Positions 1 to 13,450 of a stretch of DNA of 64,000 nt are shown piece after piece (the first letter of the stretch is position 1; each line of letters opens with the position of its first letter). Source of the DNA: Stercorarius parasiticus (Eukaryota; Chordata; Aves; Charadriiformes; Stercorariidae); the NCBI GenBank assembly GCA_013396915.1, contig VWZL01001298.1, positions 186,001 through 250,000 on the forward strand, given 5' to 3'. The notes beneath the pieces are model-generated. The model saw only the letters and a list, made by a program, of their open reading frames with translations. It had not been told where the DNA came from and searched no databases. Position numbers and translations under genes: made by a program.

Positions 1-1300
1 GTGTGGAATAATGCAAAACAAAAGAAGGTGCCAAAGTTAACAATAAATATATGAATAGAAAAAGGAGTGAAAATGGTGCCCTTTTATCCGATGATAGCTT
101 GACTGCATTCAGAGCTGGAGATGCAAACAGCTTTTATGAGGTTGTACTTGTTCTAGGTAAGAGAAGAACACATTGGTAGCCTGCAAGACATTTTTAAGGT
201 TTTCATGACTTGATGAGAAAAAGGATCACTGAGATTAAGGACCTAAAAAATTTACTGAGTGCCAGCTCCAATGAAAAATAATTGCTTCTAAGCTGGTTGC
301 ACTGTTTTGGAAATGCTATATTAAATCTTTGAGATCCTTCCAAAAGGTAGAAATAGACTTCCCTCCTTGCCCCCCACCGATCAATGACATCTGTCTGCTT
401 CAAAAAGTCGGCTCTCACCACCTCCCTGTCCTCCATGTCACATTAAGGTCCTGATCCTGCAACCCAAGTTTCAGCAGGAGGTTGTACCCACTCAGCAGCA
501 TGCGTGACCACTATCATGAATTTGATGGGTTTAAGAATTTTTTATGGTGAGACAGCAATCAAGGCATATATGATCTCAAAACATACCATAAGTGTCCCTA
601 AATAGATATGATGGCTCTAAAATACCTCTTAAAATATTGCCAAAAACTTCCTAGCAAATAAATGGGAAAAATCCTTAAAAAGCCCTATTCAGATTAGTAA
701 AAGTTTAATGAAAAAAAAAAAAAAAAGAAGAAACATTCTCTTAGGTTTCCTTTTTCACTCGTACTTTTATTTCATATAATAGGTTGAATGATTTTTTTTT
801 TTTAAATATGGCGGATCACAGTTTAAATAGCATGTTTCGTTGATCAGTTTCCTTTCTGTTCTTGAGTTGATGAGATCCTTGCCACAGCCACAGCATTTGC
901 TTACATGGGCAATGAGTATTCGGAAATGTACCTTTTGCTGTTTAACATGACCAAGCAGCTGGAAGCAAAGAATTAAAGCAGTTATGTGTGATCAGCGTGT
1001 TATCTGCAGAGCGTGTGGATAACACCTGCCAACTGGCACAAAAAAAAAAAAATAATCACGTTGTGAAGTGCAGCAGAAGGCCATGGTAGAGGTTACAAAG
1101 TAGCCCACAATGCAAGAATACAAGTGAAATCTTTAACGAACAGAGAAAGTAAATTACCTGTTTCTATTAACCCTTTTCCTTTAAAAAAAAAAAAAAGAAA
1201 AGAAAAAAGAAAAGATTTTTTTTAATGAAGGTGAAAAACAAGACAGTGATGGAATAAACTTATTTGGTGGAAGTTCCAATGGCAGTACTATATCGGCAAC
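1..1300. other. Noncoding AT-rich stretch with A/T tracts
   Basis: No coding region or recognisable repeat family is visible. The stretch holds several homopolymer runs: 16 A at 711-726, 12 T at 792-803, 13 A at 1040-1052, and an A-rich purine run from 1183 to about 1214 followed by a T run. The A runs are not attached to any recognisable retroposon body, so I do not call them SINE or pseudogene tails. Confidence 0.7.
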
Positions 1301-1900
1301 TTACCTTTTAATGATTGCTATTGTTTGTTCTGGTTGGGTTTGTTTCTTTTTCCCAGATACAAAGACTTGAAAAAATCCTCCCCAAATTCATGGACTATTC
1401 TGTGGTCCTGGGAGTGCCAGAGAGACTTTCTGGCAAGGGGAGCCAGCTGGTGACACCACAGCCATCCGCAGCCCTGGGACCAGCTGGGGGCACTCATGTG
1501 GTACCCAGGGCACCACGGAGCATGGCCAGGCTGCCAGCTACCGTGGTGATGCCCCGTAGAGTGTTGGGGGAGCACCCCGGCCCTGGGAGGCAGCTGGAGG
1601 GAGGAGTGGGGCTTAGGAGAGGTTTCAAGGCTGCGCATAAGCCTGGAAAAAATGGCCTTTGTTCCTTTTATATAACATTTTTTCGGGGGGNGGAAGGCTA
1701 CCCGTTATCTGGGCCAATGCAGTGTATCACTGAGATTAAGAGCGTAACAAGCTCTATTAAAGCATCAGACAGCACAGGGATAATTACAAGATCCATCGTT
1801 ATTAGGCAAGAAAAACAAATGTGTCTTATAAACCCTAAAGCTCTAGAGCAAAAATCACTCACTAATTGAGCAGGGGGCTAGGAGCAAGCTTCACTGGAGG
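1301..1900. other. GC-rich patch next to an AT-rich block; open frame of unknown meaning
   Basis: Positions 1385-1640 are clearly GC-richer than the surroundings. A 184-codon frame is open on the + strand from 1315 to 1869, but it begins with TTG; the first in-frame ATG is near 1390. The predicted protein is Pro/Gly/Arg-rich in the GC part and resembles no family I know. One codon contains the ambiguous base at 1691. The second half (about 1700-1870) is AT-rich and free of simple repeats, and reads more like a noncoding conserved block than an exon. A splice-acceptor-like pyrimidine-AG lies near 1356. I see no proof of coding. Confidence 0.3.
1691..1691. other. Ambiguous base (N) after a G run
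   Basis: A single N follows six consecutive G residues and precedes GG. This is the only undetermined base in the window. It is most simply an unresolved homopolymer in the assembly rather than a gap of known size. Confidence 0.95.
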
Positions 1901-4213
1901 TCAGGTTATTCTAGATTAGTTCGTTACACAATTATTGCACCTTGCTCTGAAGCACAAGTACCCAGTGAGGTTTGTGCAGGATGAGATGGCAGATACCTCT
2001 CAGCCATAATCAGTGTTCCCACTTCATGCACCTGCATTGAGCAGTCCTATGGGCTCCTGGGGTTGCTTTACTGAATTCTGGTCTCACACTGAAGAAAAAG
2101 CCCTTTCCTCTCTCTAATGCTAGTTGGTTTATTCTTCCCTACTCTCTCATCTTCTTCATCAGGGATGCCTAATCCCTGGAAATCATTCAAGTATTTGTGT
2201 GGAGCAAATAATTTGCCATAGTAATTGATGGGGTTGCATGAAATAGTAGTTGCTTTGTGGCAAATTAACAAAGTATTTCTGTGCTTCCCTTGAAGACTAC
2301 TGTGCTGTGCGCTCACAATGGCATTCCTTGAGAACATTGGAAATCTCTTTTCTTATGTGAAGAAACTAACAAATATAGTTTGCAAATTCATCACCTACTC
2401 TCAGTTTGCGAGGCTTGAACTGAAGGGGTTCATCATAATTTAGAGGTGAATACAAGGAGTGCCAGTGGAGTTTCAGGGGTGATGGAGGAACCTTTTAAAA
2501 AGTGCTAGCATGCTCCTGACTCGATCTTGCAGTTCAGCCTTCCTCTCATCTTGGGGAAGCTAGCCAAAGAGGTAAGCAGATGTACTTTGGCTTTGAAGAA
2601 TTTTCTATTAGTTTTGGGTCAGTGATTGATAGATGAATACAATAGGTTGCAGGAGTGGGATGTCTGACTTAGTCTTTCAGATATGAAATCAGATGTTTTA
2701 ATCAGGTGGCTACCTGACTCTCTTCCTGTCCATAGCAATGCTGCCCACAGGTTGGGTCTCCAGTCATGCAAGGGTCCAACTGCAGTTCTCAAGCACCTCG
2801 GCTTTGCCTGCACTGCACACTAACAGGAAACTCTTCCAGTATCCTTGAAAGGTCCTCCTCTTTGTCCTCCCTAGAGTGCCTTGACACCCCAGTGGATTGA
2901 CTGCTCTTCCTGTATCACCACATACAAGAAACTATGATTTGTGTGGATAAGGTGCAGTAAAAAAAGGAGCAAGAGATCCCAGACAGGGAGGGAGGTGATC
3001 CTCTCACCCTGGGGAGAGGCGTTGCTGCATTCTGTGGTCTGGGTCTCAGGAAGGGAGACCTGCAGGAGCCTGCATGGGGTACTGTGTAGCACTCTGCTAA
3101 GCAAGCAGCAGAGATGCTGGGCTCCTGGCAGTCCTGGCTGTCCCCACTGTGAGGTTTCCTGGCTCTCCACACCTCTGGTATCACTGACAGACCCTTTCTT
3201 TCCCCGTCTGTGGGGTGACCGGTAATCTGTAGAACAGTATGCTACCTTCTCAGCTTTGTGTCAGCAGCTGACACTAGTCCTGGAAAGCATATCACATCCA
3301 CTTTTGAAAGGGCCATTGTCTTCATCCACAAGTTCTTGATCAGCATAAAGAGTTCAGAGACAATCTTAAGGTAAACCTGCCTCCCTCCCCACTGAAAACC
3401 CTCTCCGGGACCAGTCTGGAAACTGTAACCCATTCACTTCTTAACTGTAACCCAAGACCACATCCCACCATTTTCATCTCTCCAGAACAGGGGTCACAGG
3501 CGCCTTCCTCCTGGAATGGTCTTCCCTGTATAGCCCCAAATCTGCAAGAGTTCCCACTCCACTGTGTAACACAGCACGGCAAAGCGCTGTTTGCACCTGT
3601 GGGTCAAGGAAAGTAAGAAGGCAACAGGGACCTCATGGCCTCTTCAGGCAGCATTGGGTAGAGGGGATAGACACATGTAAAACTATGGTGCATATCCACT
3701 TTATTAGTGTTCAGCACACATATCCTTTCTGTGTTCAAATGCATACAGACAGCAATGGTGTTACAGAAAGAGTCTCCAGGCAAGGCTAAGCCCCAAAAGG
3801 TGACTCACACTTAATGGCAACCCAGGATTGCCAGCTCATTTGGCAGGCTTCAGAAAATAAGCAGCAGCAATCCAAAACAAGAGAGAACATGTACCTACAG
3901 GTCAGGCCTTCCTGATGGGGTCAACTGAGATTAGGTGTGATTCTCTCACAAGACACCCCCACCCCCCCACCCCTCTTTGATGGATCCAGCTGGAGTACCT
4001 CAGAGTTTATGCTGTTTAAATGCAGATAGGCTGTGGCCTGGGGCATACTATAGGGAATGTAAACTTACGCCAAGTCTTGACCCCTGCAGGCACCTGAGAA
4101 ACAAAGTATGCCCCTGTAACACCAGACTGTGCCCACAGAAATTGAGCAAACAAAAAGAAGGGGCAATTCCAGGCCACAATTCTGGGCTCTAGGATGTCCC
4201 TTCATGAATTTTC
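1901..4213. other. Noncoding unique sequence
   Basis: No supported gene. Around 2940-3230 the base composition is balanced and short frames overlap on both strands, but none has family resemblance and none is bounded by convincing splice sites. A C-rich quadruplex-type tract near 3956 is listed separately. Confidence 0.6.
3956..3973 (-). other. Potential G-quadruplex (C-tract on + strand)
   Basis: The + strand reads five C, A, seven C, A, four C. On the - strand this gives G runs separated by single T residues, and the seven-G run can supply two of the four G-triads. The loops are one base long, which generally favours a stable parallel quadruplex. Function is not inferable. Confidence 0.5.
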
Positions 4214-4235
4214 TGTTTTGTTTTGTTTTGTTTTA
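4214..4235. repeat. (GTTTT)n short tandem repeat
   Basis: Four units of a G-plus-four-T pentamer, followed by an A-rich segment containing AATAAA. This is a simple repeat. The same pentamer family recurs at 38196-38267. Confidence 0.85.
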
Positions 4236-7200
4236 ATAAAAAAAGCCTGCTATGACCACCTCTGTTAAGGCCATTAACAGATCACCTCACCCTGTGGGTG
4301 GAAAAATGAGGAGGGAAAGAACCCACCTTCCGACGGGTGCAAAGAATTTTGAGGGACCATGATGCCCAACAGCCCTGCCTGCTCATGCCCATAGCTTCTG
4401 GCTGGGCGAGCTCAGCCCTCCAGGCACTTCAGGCATTGTGCATCACAAGCTGAGATGGTCACATTAATCTGATGAGCAGATGGTTGCATTCCCCCTGCCG
4501 GAGTTCCACTTACAGGACCTCAGTGCAGCTAAGTCTCTTATCCCAAATACTTTACTGCTCTTCCTGGAGAGGCCTTCAAAGTTGGAGGTTTCAGTGTTAT
4601 TCTTCTCCTTTCTGTAGTCTGTCAACTTTGCCAAGATACTCATGGATGATAGTGCCAGGAACATGCACTCGTAAAACAGGATTGCATTCCCACCCAGAAC
4701 AGTTGTTCCCATCTTTGGCAGGGATAAATGCACAAATAAACTTTCTTACCTCAGCACCTCACTGGTCTCCGGCTCACTGGTCCCCATGAACTTACAGCCC
4801 ATAAGACTAGCTTGGACAACCTTTAAAAAAATTGTGAACCTGCTGCTTCTATCTATTTGGAAAAGAGAGTGCACGAGTTTTCCCTGGTCCTGTTGCTCCC
4901 CTCACGAACATCCCTTAGACAATAGATAGCTTGAGCAAGTTGGCATGATAATGCCGTTCTAGCAAAATGTTGCTTCCAAAGTTAGAAGTTTGGAGTGTTC
5001 AGGGAATTTGCTTCTAGAGCCCCTTTAGCTAGGTCTTGTGCAGAGAACACATATACTGTGAAATTAAAGCGGAGGAAAAATGAAAATGCACAAGCTGTTC
5101 CCTTGCAGCAATTGTAAACTCTACAGAAAGCCAGATAAAAGAGAGCAAGACTAGTGCTTAACACATAGGACAGATAGGAGACTGGGCTTTCATCAGTGGC
5201 TTTGACTTCCAGCCTCCATGGATGCTTTTGAAGAGAGCATGTCCTGCTGTTGAAATGAGCAAGGGACACTGGTGATAACCTGAAGGTTTAGACATTAGCC
5301 CTGTCTTTCCAATGCAGCAGGATAAGGAGGAGAACAGAATTTTAAGTACAGTAGTCTTGCAATTTCTCGTGGTTCTGTATGGAGAAAAAAGTTATCCTGT
5401 TGTATTTTTGCAGGCAGGACTATAGGATATTGCAACGCTACATATATTTCCAGTGTTTACATACACTGTGAGCTGAGAACAGACTCCAATTCTCTGGAGG
5501 ATTTTAGTGCTTGATGGCATCTTCATTGTTATTATTACTCATTACAAACAGATTTCTAGGAGTGAGGTCATTCAATGGCAAACCCATCGTAAGCGTTTCC
5601 CAAAAAGTGTGCCTGGATAAATCTTTTGGATGCAACCAGTTTTTGTGAACAAGAAATAAATAGAAGAAGCTAGTGGTGTTTGTGGTTTGCAAAACCAAAA
5701 ACTTTATCCTTCGCCTGTTTTCTGCTGCATGTTTCACCCCTAAAATAATCAAACCCAAACATCCCAAACCTCTATGAATTTCCTTTAAAAACAGCAAAGT
5801 GTTTATCCAAAAGTAGACCTCATCCTGAAAAAACCCCAAACTCTGGCTTGAAAATAACTTCTGATTTACCTTTCCCTAGGACTGAAAAAAACAAAAGAAA
5901 ATTTAGAGAATGCATCAGCCTGAAATGAACCAAGGAACACTGAACACAAACAGCAGCACTTGCAGCACTGCTCTGGACCCAGAACGTGTGGTTTCCAAAC
6001 TAGCCCTTAACTAACACAGGTGAGCCATACAGGCAAAAGGAGCCTTGTGCCAAACTCGCCTTCTGTTGATGTGGCATTATTTTTCTCAAGTTATGTTTGC
6101 TAAACTTGTTTCCAAACTGAGTCTCCTCGTGATATTCGCAGTTTATTTCTAACAGTTTGAAGGTTTGGCCCAGGCCTCCCAAAACATAAAGAACATTTAA
6201 TAATTCATTTCTGCTAAATGAGGTTCAAAGTTGACATGGCTTTCAAATTTTGTTCTGTTTTCAGCAAAGTTTAATGACTTCTCTTTTCTATTGCTAGGAT
6301 GGTTCAGATATTTTTTTTCTAGATCATCCATGAAAGTGTAAATAAGAGAGGCTTTTGTATCAAGCTTTGCAATGTCCCTTTCAGCATTTACTCCTGATAC
6401 TGACTCTTGTCCAGCATCAGCTATGTTACACAAAATTCAGCTTTTCTGATCAAAACAATACTTTAATTTCAGAAGTATATGGCTGATTTTGATTACAAAA
6501 AAATGCAGCAATGTCATCAACTAACTTTATTATTTGAATGGGAGGCAGAATCCATACCTCTTTTGACACTTTGGTTTTGAGTGTATTTTTGTGCTTCATG
6601 TTGTCTCAAATTTTCCTTGTCCTTGTTAAGGTGTTTTCCTTTTTTTTTTTTCTTTTTTTTTGTTTCCCCTGTAAGGGTGGGAGTAGCACAGGAAACCTCC
6701 TGACAGCAGTAGCCCTTTCCCACAAACCAGCTAAAAATTAAACCAAAGTGAGATACCAAAACAGGATGCAATTTGCAACAGATCGTATATATGCTTTGTC
6801 CTGCGTGCAGTGATATTTGATACATGTTGTCCCTATTCTTTCTCACCTACTTTTTTCATTGGTGAAATAGTTAATAACAAAGACTTACACAGAATCATCT
6901 GAAAACTTTGGACTTAAGATTCAGGGAAGAAAATCTCTCATTTAAAGAATCGTGTCTTCCCCAGGGTGTTGTTTTGGGCTGTCTGCTGGCTTGAGAAGAG
7001 AAAATGGCATTGTTTTACAGTTGAGTCACAAGCTGAAAGTTAACTCTGATCTTCTAGGAACTCAAGAGCTAGGCCAGTTTTTACTAATATAAATATTTAA
7101 CTCCAGGCTACTGTAGTTAGTTTATCTCAATTTCTCAACAGCTGCATTTTTATTTTTCGATATAGTGAGCAGCCCAATCTCTGATTACCTTGCATGGGAG

Positions 7201-7900
7201 TGTATGCATATGCCAGGATCTACTTTGTGATTAATAGGTCACAGAATTTAGCCCTTATTTGAGAGCAAGAGCACAAAATATCAAGAAGTGCTTGGCGATA
7301 CTGTGAAACCCACTGCAGTTTTAATAAGGAAACGAGTCTTTTTAGAGAGAAATCAGTTAATAGAAGTGTTTTCTAACTCAAAGACCAGTTTACACCTTGT
7401 AAAATAAAGAGAAAATAAAAGTTCAGCCTTAGAATGCTCATGGCAGAGGATTTTATGGGGTTCCTTTGCTTGTCTGTATTTTGCCTTTAGCTTCTCTCTA
7501 CAGATATATTTTCTGTCCCTGTCAGTTTTGGCTTGTCTCTTTGCTCTTTTTTTCGTCACCTCCCTGCAAACCCTGTGCCGCTGACAGGCTCCACTCACCT
7601 TTCTTTCTTTCGCATGTTCCAGAAAAACTCCATTTCCATTACTTTCCCCATCAAATCTGCATCCAACATTTTTACAGACTCTCTTGGTCTTATTGTATGT
7701 TTTCCTCCAGACAACTGGTGGAATGGCATGTTGGGGGCAGACATTTCTTTTCTTTGACATCTCCCTCATTGCTTCCATTCATCACTGCAGACAACACTGC
7801 CATCATTTATGTCTTGTGGATGAAACTATGTCTGAATATGTTTCCTTGTCTGCTTTGGCTGCTTTTTACATATAGCATAATACAATAGCAATAAGATAAT
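4236..7900. other. Noncoding unique sequence
   Basis: No coding region supported. A broken T run lies at about 6640-6660. A 141-codon frame on the - strand (7353-7778) encodes a Lys/Arg-rich product without recognisable domains and looks like chance. AATAAAG near 7898 followed by a GT-rich stretch resembles a poly(A) site, but nothing upstream resembles a transcript body. Confidence 0.6.
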
Positions 7901-9531
7901 AAAGATACACTTGAATGAGCTGTTTGTTGTGTTGGGAAATTGATTGCTTTACAGTGATTGATAATATTACCTCTGTTTTTCACACAAATGCTGAATAGCT
8001 AACTACTGAGTTTCTGGAAGACAAACCATGCTCTGAAATGGTAACCTACATGTTGGTCCTTGTTCATCCTACCTAATTTCAGACACTTGTATAGAAGCAT
8101 CTAATCTAGGGGCTTCCTCACCACAGGTTGGCTCTGTTGTAGGCAGTGAAAGGATAGCTGAGCCTCTATGAGGCCTGAATTGCCCTTTGAAAATGCCAAT
8201 TCTCTTCACCAACTTAATATATATTTCCTGATTTTTCTGAAATTTCTCAAAGTTAAATGGTTGATGCCACGGTCCAGAACCCTCGCTCTGGCCATCAGAC
8301 CAAGACACATGAAGAAGAAGGAATTATGAAAAGAAGGAAAGTGGAGGAGAAGTTCTGGCACTGACATGCCATGCTCCTCCAGCCAACATTAAATGAGTTT
8401 GCTGAAAGAAAACTGGCTTGTGAGTAAGTCTGCCTGTCATGTAAGCCCTAACAAAGAATTGTCACACAATCCAAAATGACTGTATTTTTTACATTTTACA
8501 TTTAAAAAAGTTTGTCATTCTGCAGAACCTGCAGTTGACACCAAATACTGTGTCACCAAGGTAAAAATCACTGCATTGCTTTGCGTCTTTGAGAATATCT
8601 TGTAATTCTGCTTGGACGAATACATGGCAATGAACTTATCAATTGCAAACCTAACAGGCATTTCTGTCAACAGGAATTTTGCTGGTGAGGGCATTAGAAA
8701 ATCAGCAATATGATGAAAAGAAAATAGCACTTCTTTTACGAAAAAAAAAAGATGGTCAGTCTACCTGTTGTTATCAAAAAACAATCCTCAGCCTTCTGCT
8801 AAGTAACATAGTTTTCATCCAGTGCCATCTTTACTCTGCTCATTAGCATGGTGCATCTTCTCTGTGATAAGCTCCAGAAATATTTTACGCCCTGAAAATA
8901 AGAAATAAAAATTCTAGAGACTGAAAGTATATAGGCAATCCTCAGCTATTCCCCACGTTTTAATATTCATTAAACCAGCAAAGCTGTGGTGTCTGACCCA
9001 CCATGATGTTGAGTTATACTCCATTTAAAATGAATGCTTTCTAGTACAAGCAGGAAAGTATCTAAGCCGCTTGCTGTTAAGGGAGGGTTGTTTTCGTGTG
9101 GCCTTCACTTTCCATTTTAAACCTCTCATACAGCATTTCTCTGTGCCATTAAATAGTTGCCAAGTTATACCAGAGGGGAGGCTGTATTTCAGTGTTGGAT
9201 AAAATGATCCCTTTACACAAATATCTTAAGGAACGACTCAAGGGACCAGGAAATACATCAGTTGTTTGGACAAGGTAATCTTCAGTATGGGTTGAGTCAT
9301 TTGGGGTGCTATAACGCGATACCCGTGAAGTAGTAGAAGGATACCCACTGAAAGGCCTCAATCTCGCAAGGTGCTGAATGATCTGTCTTTGGTGAATAAG
9401 AAATGAGGATTTTTTGCAAGTGTCTCTCAAATACTTGACATGTTCCAGGACTGCTCTGAATGCAAGTTTCACTGTAGAGTTTGTTAATCCTTTGCACAGG
9501 TTTCAGCTGTGCTAACAGTAATGGGGTGTTA

Positions 9532-9544
9532 GTGTGTGTGTGTG
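9532..9544. repeat. (GT)n dinucleotide run
   Basis: Six and a half GT units inside a G/T-rich context. A minimal microsatellite. Confidence 0.8.
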
Positions 9545-12516
9545 CGGGGAGTTTCCTGAGTTCAGTTCAGCAAAATGTTCCATCAGCGAAAACTCTCCCG
9601 GGTGAGGTGAGTGTAGAAATGAGAAATATTTTCAACCCCTACACTATTGAGCTTCTGTGATGGTCCAGGGGAAGTCTGAAAATTGGCAGTGCTCACAAGT
9701 CTGAAATACCTGGGAGTGCATATAACCTTCACTGGCTTGAAACTCCAAATCTTAACACCTTTCAGTTTGGAGAAATTAAACTTCTATACGATCAAGAGAC
9801 ATGTGAAATGAATTCAACACAAGACTGTTATTATCATGTAACCAACTTACAAGTCATAATAAACTGAGTTGCCAATGACAGTTGCCTCCAGATATTGGTT
9901 AGGCGTGAAATAATTTTTTGTTTTGCAAAGATAAAAGATGCCCAGTGAAAGTATCTTTTTTCCTATTATGGTAAGAAAAAAGTGGACAAGTATTTGATTT
10001 ACTTTGGTGGACCTGCATGAGACAGATCCCGGTTGCACTGGAAAAAGCTCATGGTGCTTTTCATCCACTTTTGTGCTGATCTGTCTCTTGGAATCACATA
10101 AAGTTGGATGGCTCACGTCATCTGAAACTGCCCCTCATTGAAACCACTGCTAATCCAGAACTGCTGGAGTTTGGCGTGCTCTGACTGCTGCTGTTTTCGA
10201 ATGTATTCAAAATCTCTAAGCAAATTCTAACTGAAGGATCTGAAGGTCTGTTCTTGAACCTCATAATAGATACAGAAGCTGGTTTAAATTTGCTTAGAAA
10301 TAAATAAAAATTCAAACTTTACAGATGAACCTCACTTCAACATTGAGCCTGGAACAAACCAGACCCTTTTTCAGGTGTTACTGTCAGTAGATTTTTGTTC
10401 AGCTGTCCTAACAACCATGACACCATTTCTTTACATCAGGCACATGACCTTTTGCATACACTAGGACATTCAATCCTGTCACCAACCTAAATGGCTGCTG
10501 CAAGTTGCCTTTCAGCTGACGTGGCATTTTACAAACAGCCTGTGGCCTAGAGAAGTCTCTATGGTAATGCTGATGTGGTATCCCCTGGCTGATGCATTTT
10601 TGTCTGAGTAGTTTCCAAGAGTACAGTTCAGTTGTTTAGTGTTTACGAAAAGTCCTCAAAGGAAGCAAGCCAGGTGCAAAAGTGGTGAAACTTCTTCTAC
10701 ACTGAAAGTTTCACTGTTGCCTCTGTGATAAACTTATTAATGCCGCCTGTTTACAGTCCAGGATTGAATGAAAGTTGATGACACCCAAGGCTTTTACAGT
10801 ATTATATTATATGAAAACTTTTTTGTTGTGTATTGTAAATCACAAATTACATGATCAGTTATATTTGTTTCTTCCATAGTAAAAGCTCTGTGTATGCCTC
10901 TTGGTTACATATGTATTACCACAGCTTATGATCCACATGCTCAGTTAGGACTGAAGTTTCCACTTCATGGAAAGCTAGAAACCAGCTCATTTTAAAGACA
11001 GAAAGAGAAAAGGAGGCCTGCTTTCTGTATCCAAACTATTCTAGGAATACTTGGAGTGGTAAATTTGATGCTTATTGTCAGCAAATATGTGCTTGGAAAA
11101 TTATGTCCTGTGGTTTTTGGTTTTCTGTGTTTTTTTTTCTTCTTTTGAAGCAGCAATGCCTTCCAGCTCCCCACAGAAGGCAGTCTGCATTTACTGTTGC
11201 TCCTGTAGCTCTGAATTCTGCACTGGATCACTCCACTGTGAGTTTGGGTAGCCATACTGCACAAAGGACAGGGGGTGCCTCTGCTACCTCCTGTAGCAGT
11301 AGTGTTAGGCAGAGACTATGTTTCTCTCCTGGTAGTGGTATAACATGTCTGTAATAAAACTGGGCTAAATTACACTCCTGGCATATGGTCTCCATATTCA
11401 CCTACATTTCCTAGGAAAAAAACTACCTCAAAATGACTGAAGCATGAGAAAGAAATTCTGTGTTTTATAAAACTTCATAGACTGGTCATCATATTTTTTA
11501 ATTATTTTTTTTTCCCTACTAAATTCATATGCTATCTAAGCAATCCAAACAAACCTCTGTGGAGTCAAGACACTTCCTTCCCTGTACCCTCACAGTCCTG
11601 GCTGTGGTAGATGCTATGCAAATGCATAAAAGAAAGTATACTATTCTGCAAGACTATACCTTAAGTGACAAAAAAAAAGGACAGAAAAAAGGAATTATTG
11701 TTATTCCAACTACATATAGAGGGAACTGAGCAACATTCCTTAAATGACTTGCTGTGGTAACTGTGACCAAGGAAATTAGAGCTTTACCTGCTACCATCCA
11801 TATAGCACAGCACATTGCCTCACTGTTTTTGCCTTTTCATAGACCAAGTCACTCATACAAGTTTTACATTAATGCCTATGTATCGGTGCTGTGCTTAGAA
11901 GAACTAATTGGACACTGTGTCCTGCTGGCTTCCAGAGTACAAACACAGAACAGAAAAGGTCCCTGTCACAGTGAGTTTGCAATGAAGCCCCCCTGCTAAG
12001 CCTGAGGAATAACAATATTTTCTGGCGCTATCTAGGGTTCATTCTCGTGCCACTCAGAGTTCATTGAAAGCCTCAATTTTTATTCCAGTCAAAGATCCCT
12101 GGAAAGACAGCTTTATTCACTAAATTCACAGATCAATGCAGCAAGATTTGCATATAGGCAAGTATATAAATCTTACTTTGCAGTATATTTTCCTTCTCTT
12201 GCACTGTGAATTTTTAAAGAGTCTTCTGTCAGGAAGAGGCAATAGTCTGACAGCACTAGAAAATGAACTCCCTTGTTTATCTGAAGAACAGGTATAGCCC
12301 ATGCAGGAGCAGTATCAGTTTTCTCTGTCTGTGTCCACCCATTTGGCAGCAAGCATTTCAGGAAAAGCGAAGACAATTCAGACTGTATGTTTGTTCAGTC
12401 TTTGGCTGTCTTTCCAGGAGTGCAGTGCTGCCAAACATGAGTCCAAACACCAGGATACAGCCCTTCTCCAACCATTCTCCCACCCATTTTTAAAAAAAAA
12501 AAAAAGGGAAAATGCT

Positions 12517-12548
12517 TGCAATAATATCCTGATGCAATAATATCCTGA
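12517..12548. repeat. Perfect 16-bp tandem duplication
   Basis: The unit TGCAATAATATCCTGA occurs twice head to tail without mismatch. A third, diverged partial copy follows to about 12561. This looks like a recent local slippage or duplication event. Confidence 0.9.
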
Positions 12549-13119
12549 TACATTAATATCAGTTTCTATGCTTTTGAAATATATTTTAGTCACATTTTCA
12601 ACCTTTTTGCAGCAATGAAAATGAAAAGGTTTTTTTTTTAAATACAGGAATTGAAAATACTCTCCTAATTGCAACCTTAACAGAAATGAGTCCTTATGAA
12701 TAGCATCAAATGCACAAGAAAAATCCGTGAAGTCTGTAACATAGTGGGTGCCACTTCCAATGCAGCACTTTTTCTCCTGAACTTGACCTAAGAACAAATG
12801 TCTATTTTGCATAGTTCATTGAAAAAACTGAAATAATTTTTGATCTCCACAACTAGGGTTGAACTTGAACTAGTACCCACAGGGTCAGGACTGCACTATC
12901 CCACTACTAGTTCCATAAATGAGCTATTTACTACTGTTTCCTCTATCCCTGAAGGCATATTTTGCTAAAGGACTTAAAGTCTCTCCATTTTGTTTTCCCT
13001 AGTCTTGTATTCTGTTGCAGTTCACAAAGCCATCACTCTGTCCCCTTCTGAACTCCAGCAAAATCAGTTGTCTTGGTCAAAAATATACGCAGTTGCTCTC
13101 TCGGTGTAGCCTGGTCTGA

Positions 13120-13450
13120 AAAGGAGTCTGGTTAATTAACATTGATTACAATCCACCGGCTGCAAGTAAAAATTGATCGCCAGGGTTCCTAATTTGAATA
13201 CCTCTCTGTCCTGATTTCAATATTTCTGTGACTGTCCAATGAGAGAGACAGGGAGTGAATCCACTTCTTAAAAGTCCCAGTTATTTGTAGGCTCCCCTGT
13301 GAAAAACATTGGTGATCCTTCTGGTCCTGCTTTATCACCCTGTGGGATGGTCATTTGTTAGCACAGCATCTAATTGCTGCAAATTGTCAGTGTGCACATT
13401 TGGACCCTGCTCAACACTCCATTTTTTATTGAGAGAGGAGCAATGGTATT
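13120..13450. promoter_or_regulatory. Candidate conserved noncoding element
   Basis: The block is free of simple repeats and mobile-element signatures. It carries several AT-rich homeodomain-type cores, including TTAATTAA-like and CTAATTGC sites near 13133 and 13370. It has no open frame of interest. The call rests on motif content and texture only, because conservation cannot be seen from one sequence. Confidence 0.2.

Noticed and set aside
711..726. A16 run as a possible tail of a processed pseudogene
   Set aside because: No gene-like body upstream and no flanking target-site duplication seen.
7353..7778. 141-codon Lys/Arg-rich - strand frame
   Set aside because: No nucleic-acid-binding domain or other pattern beyond basic composition, and a + strand frame of equal length overlaps it.
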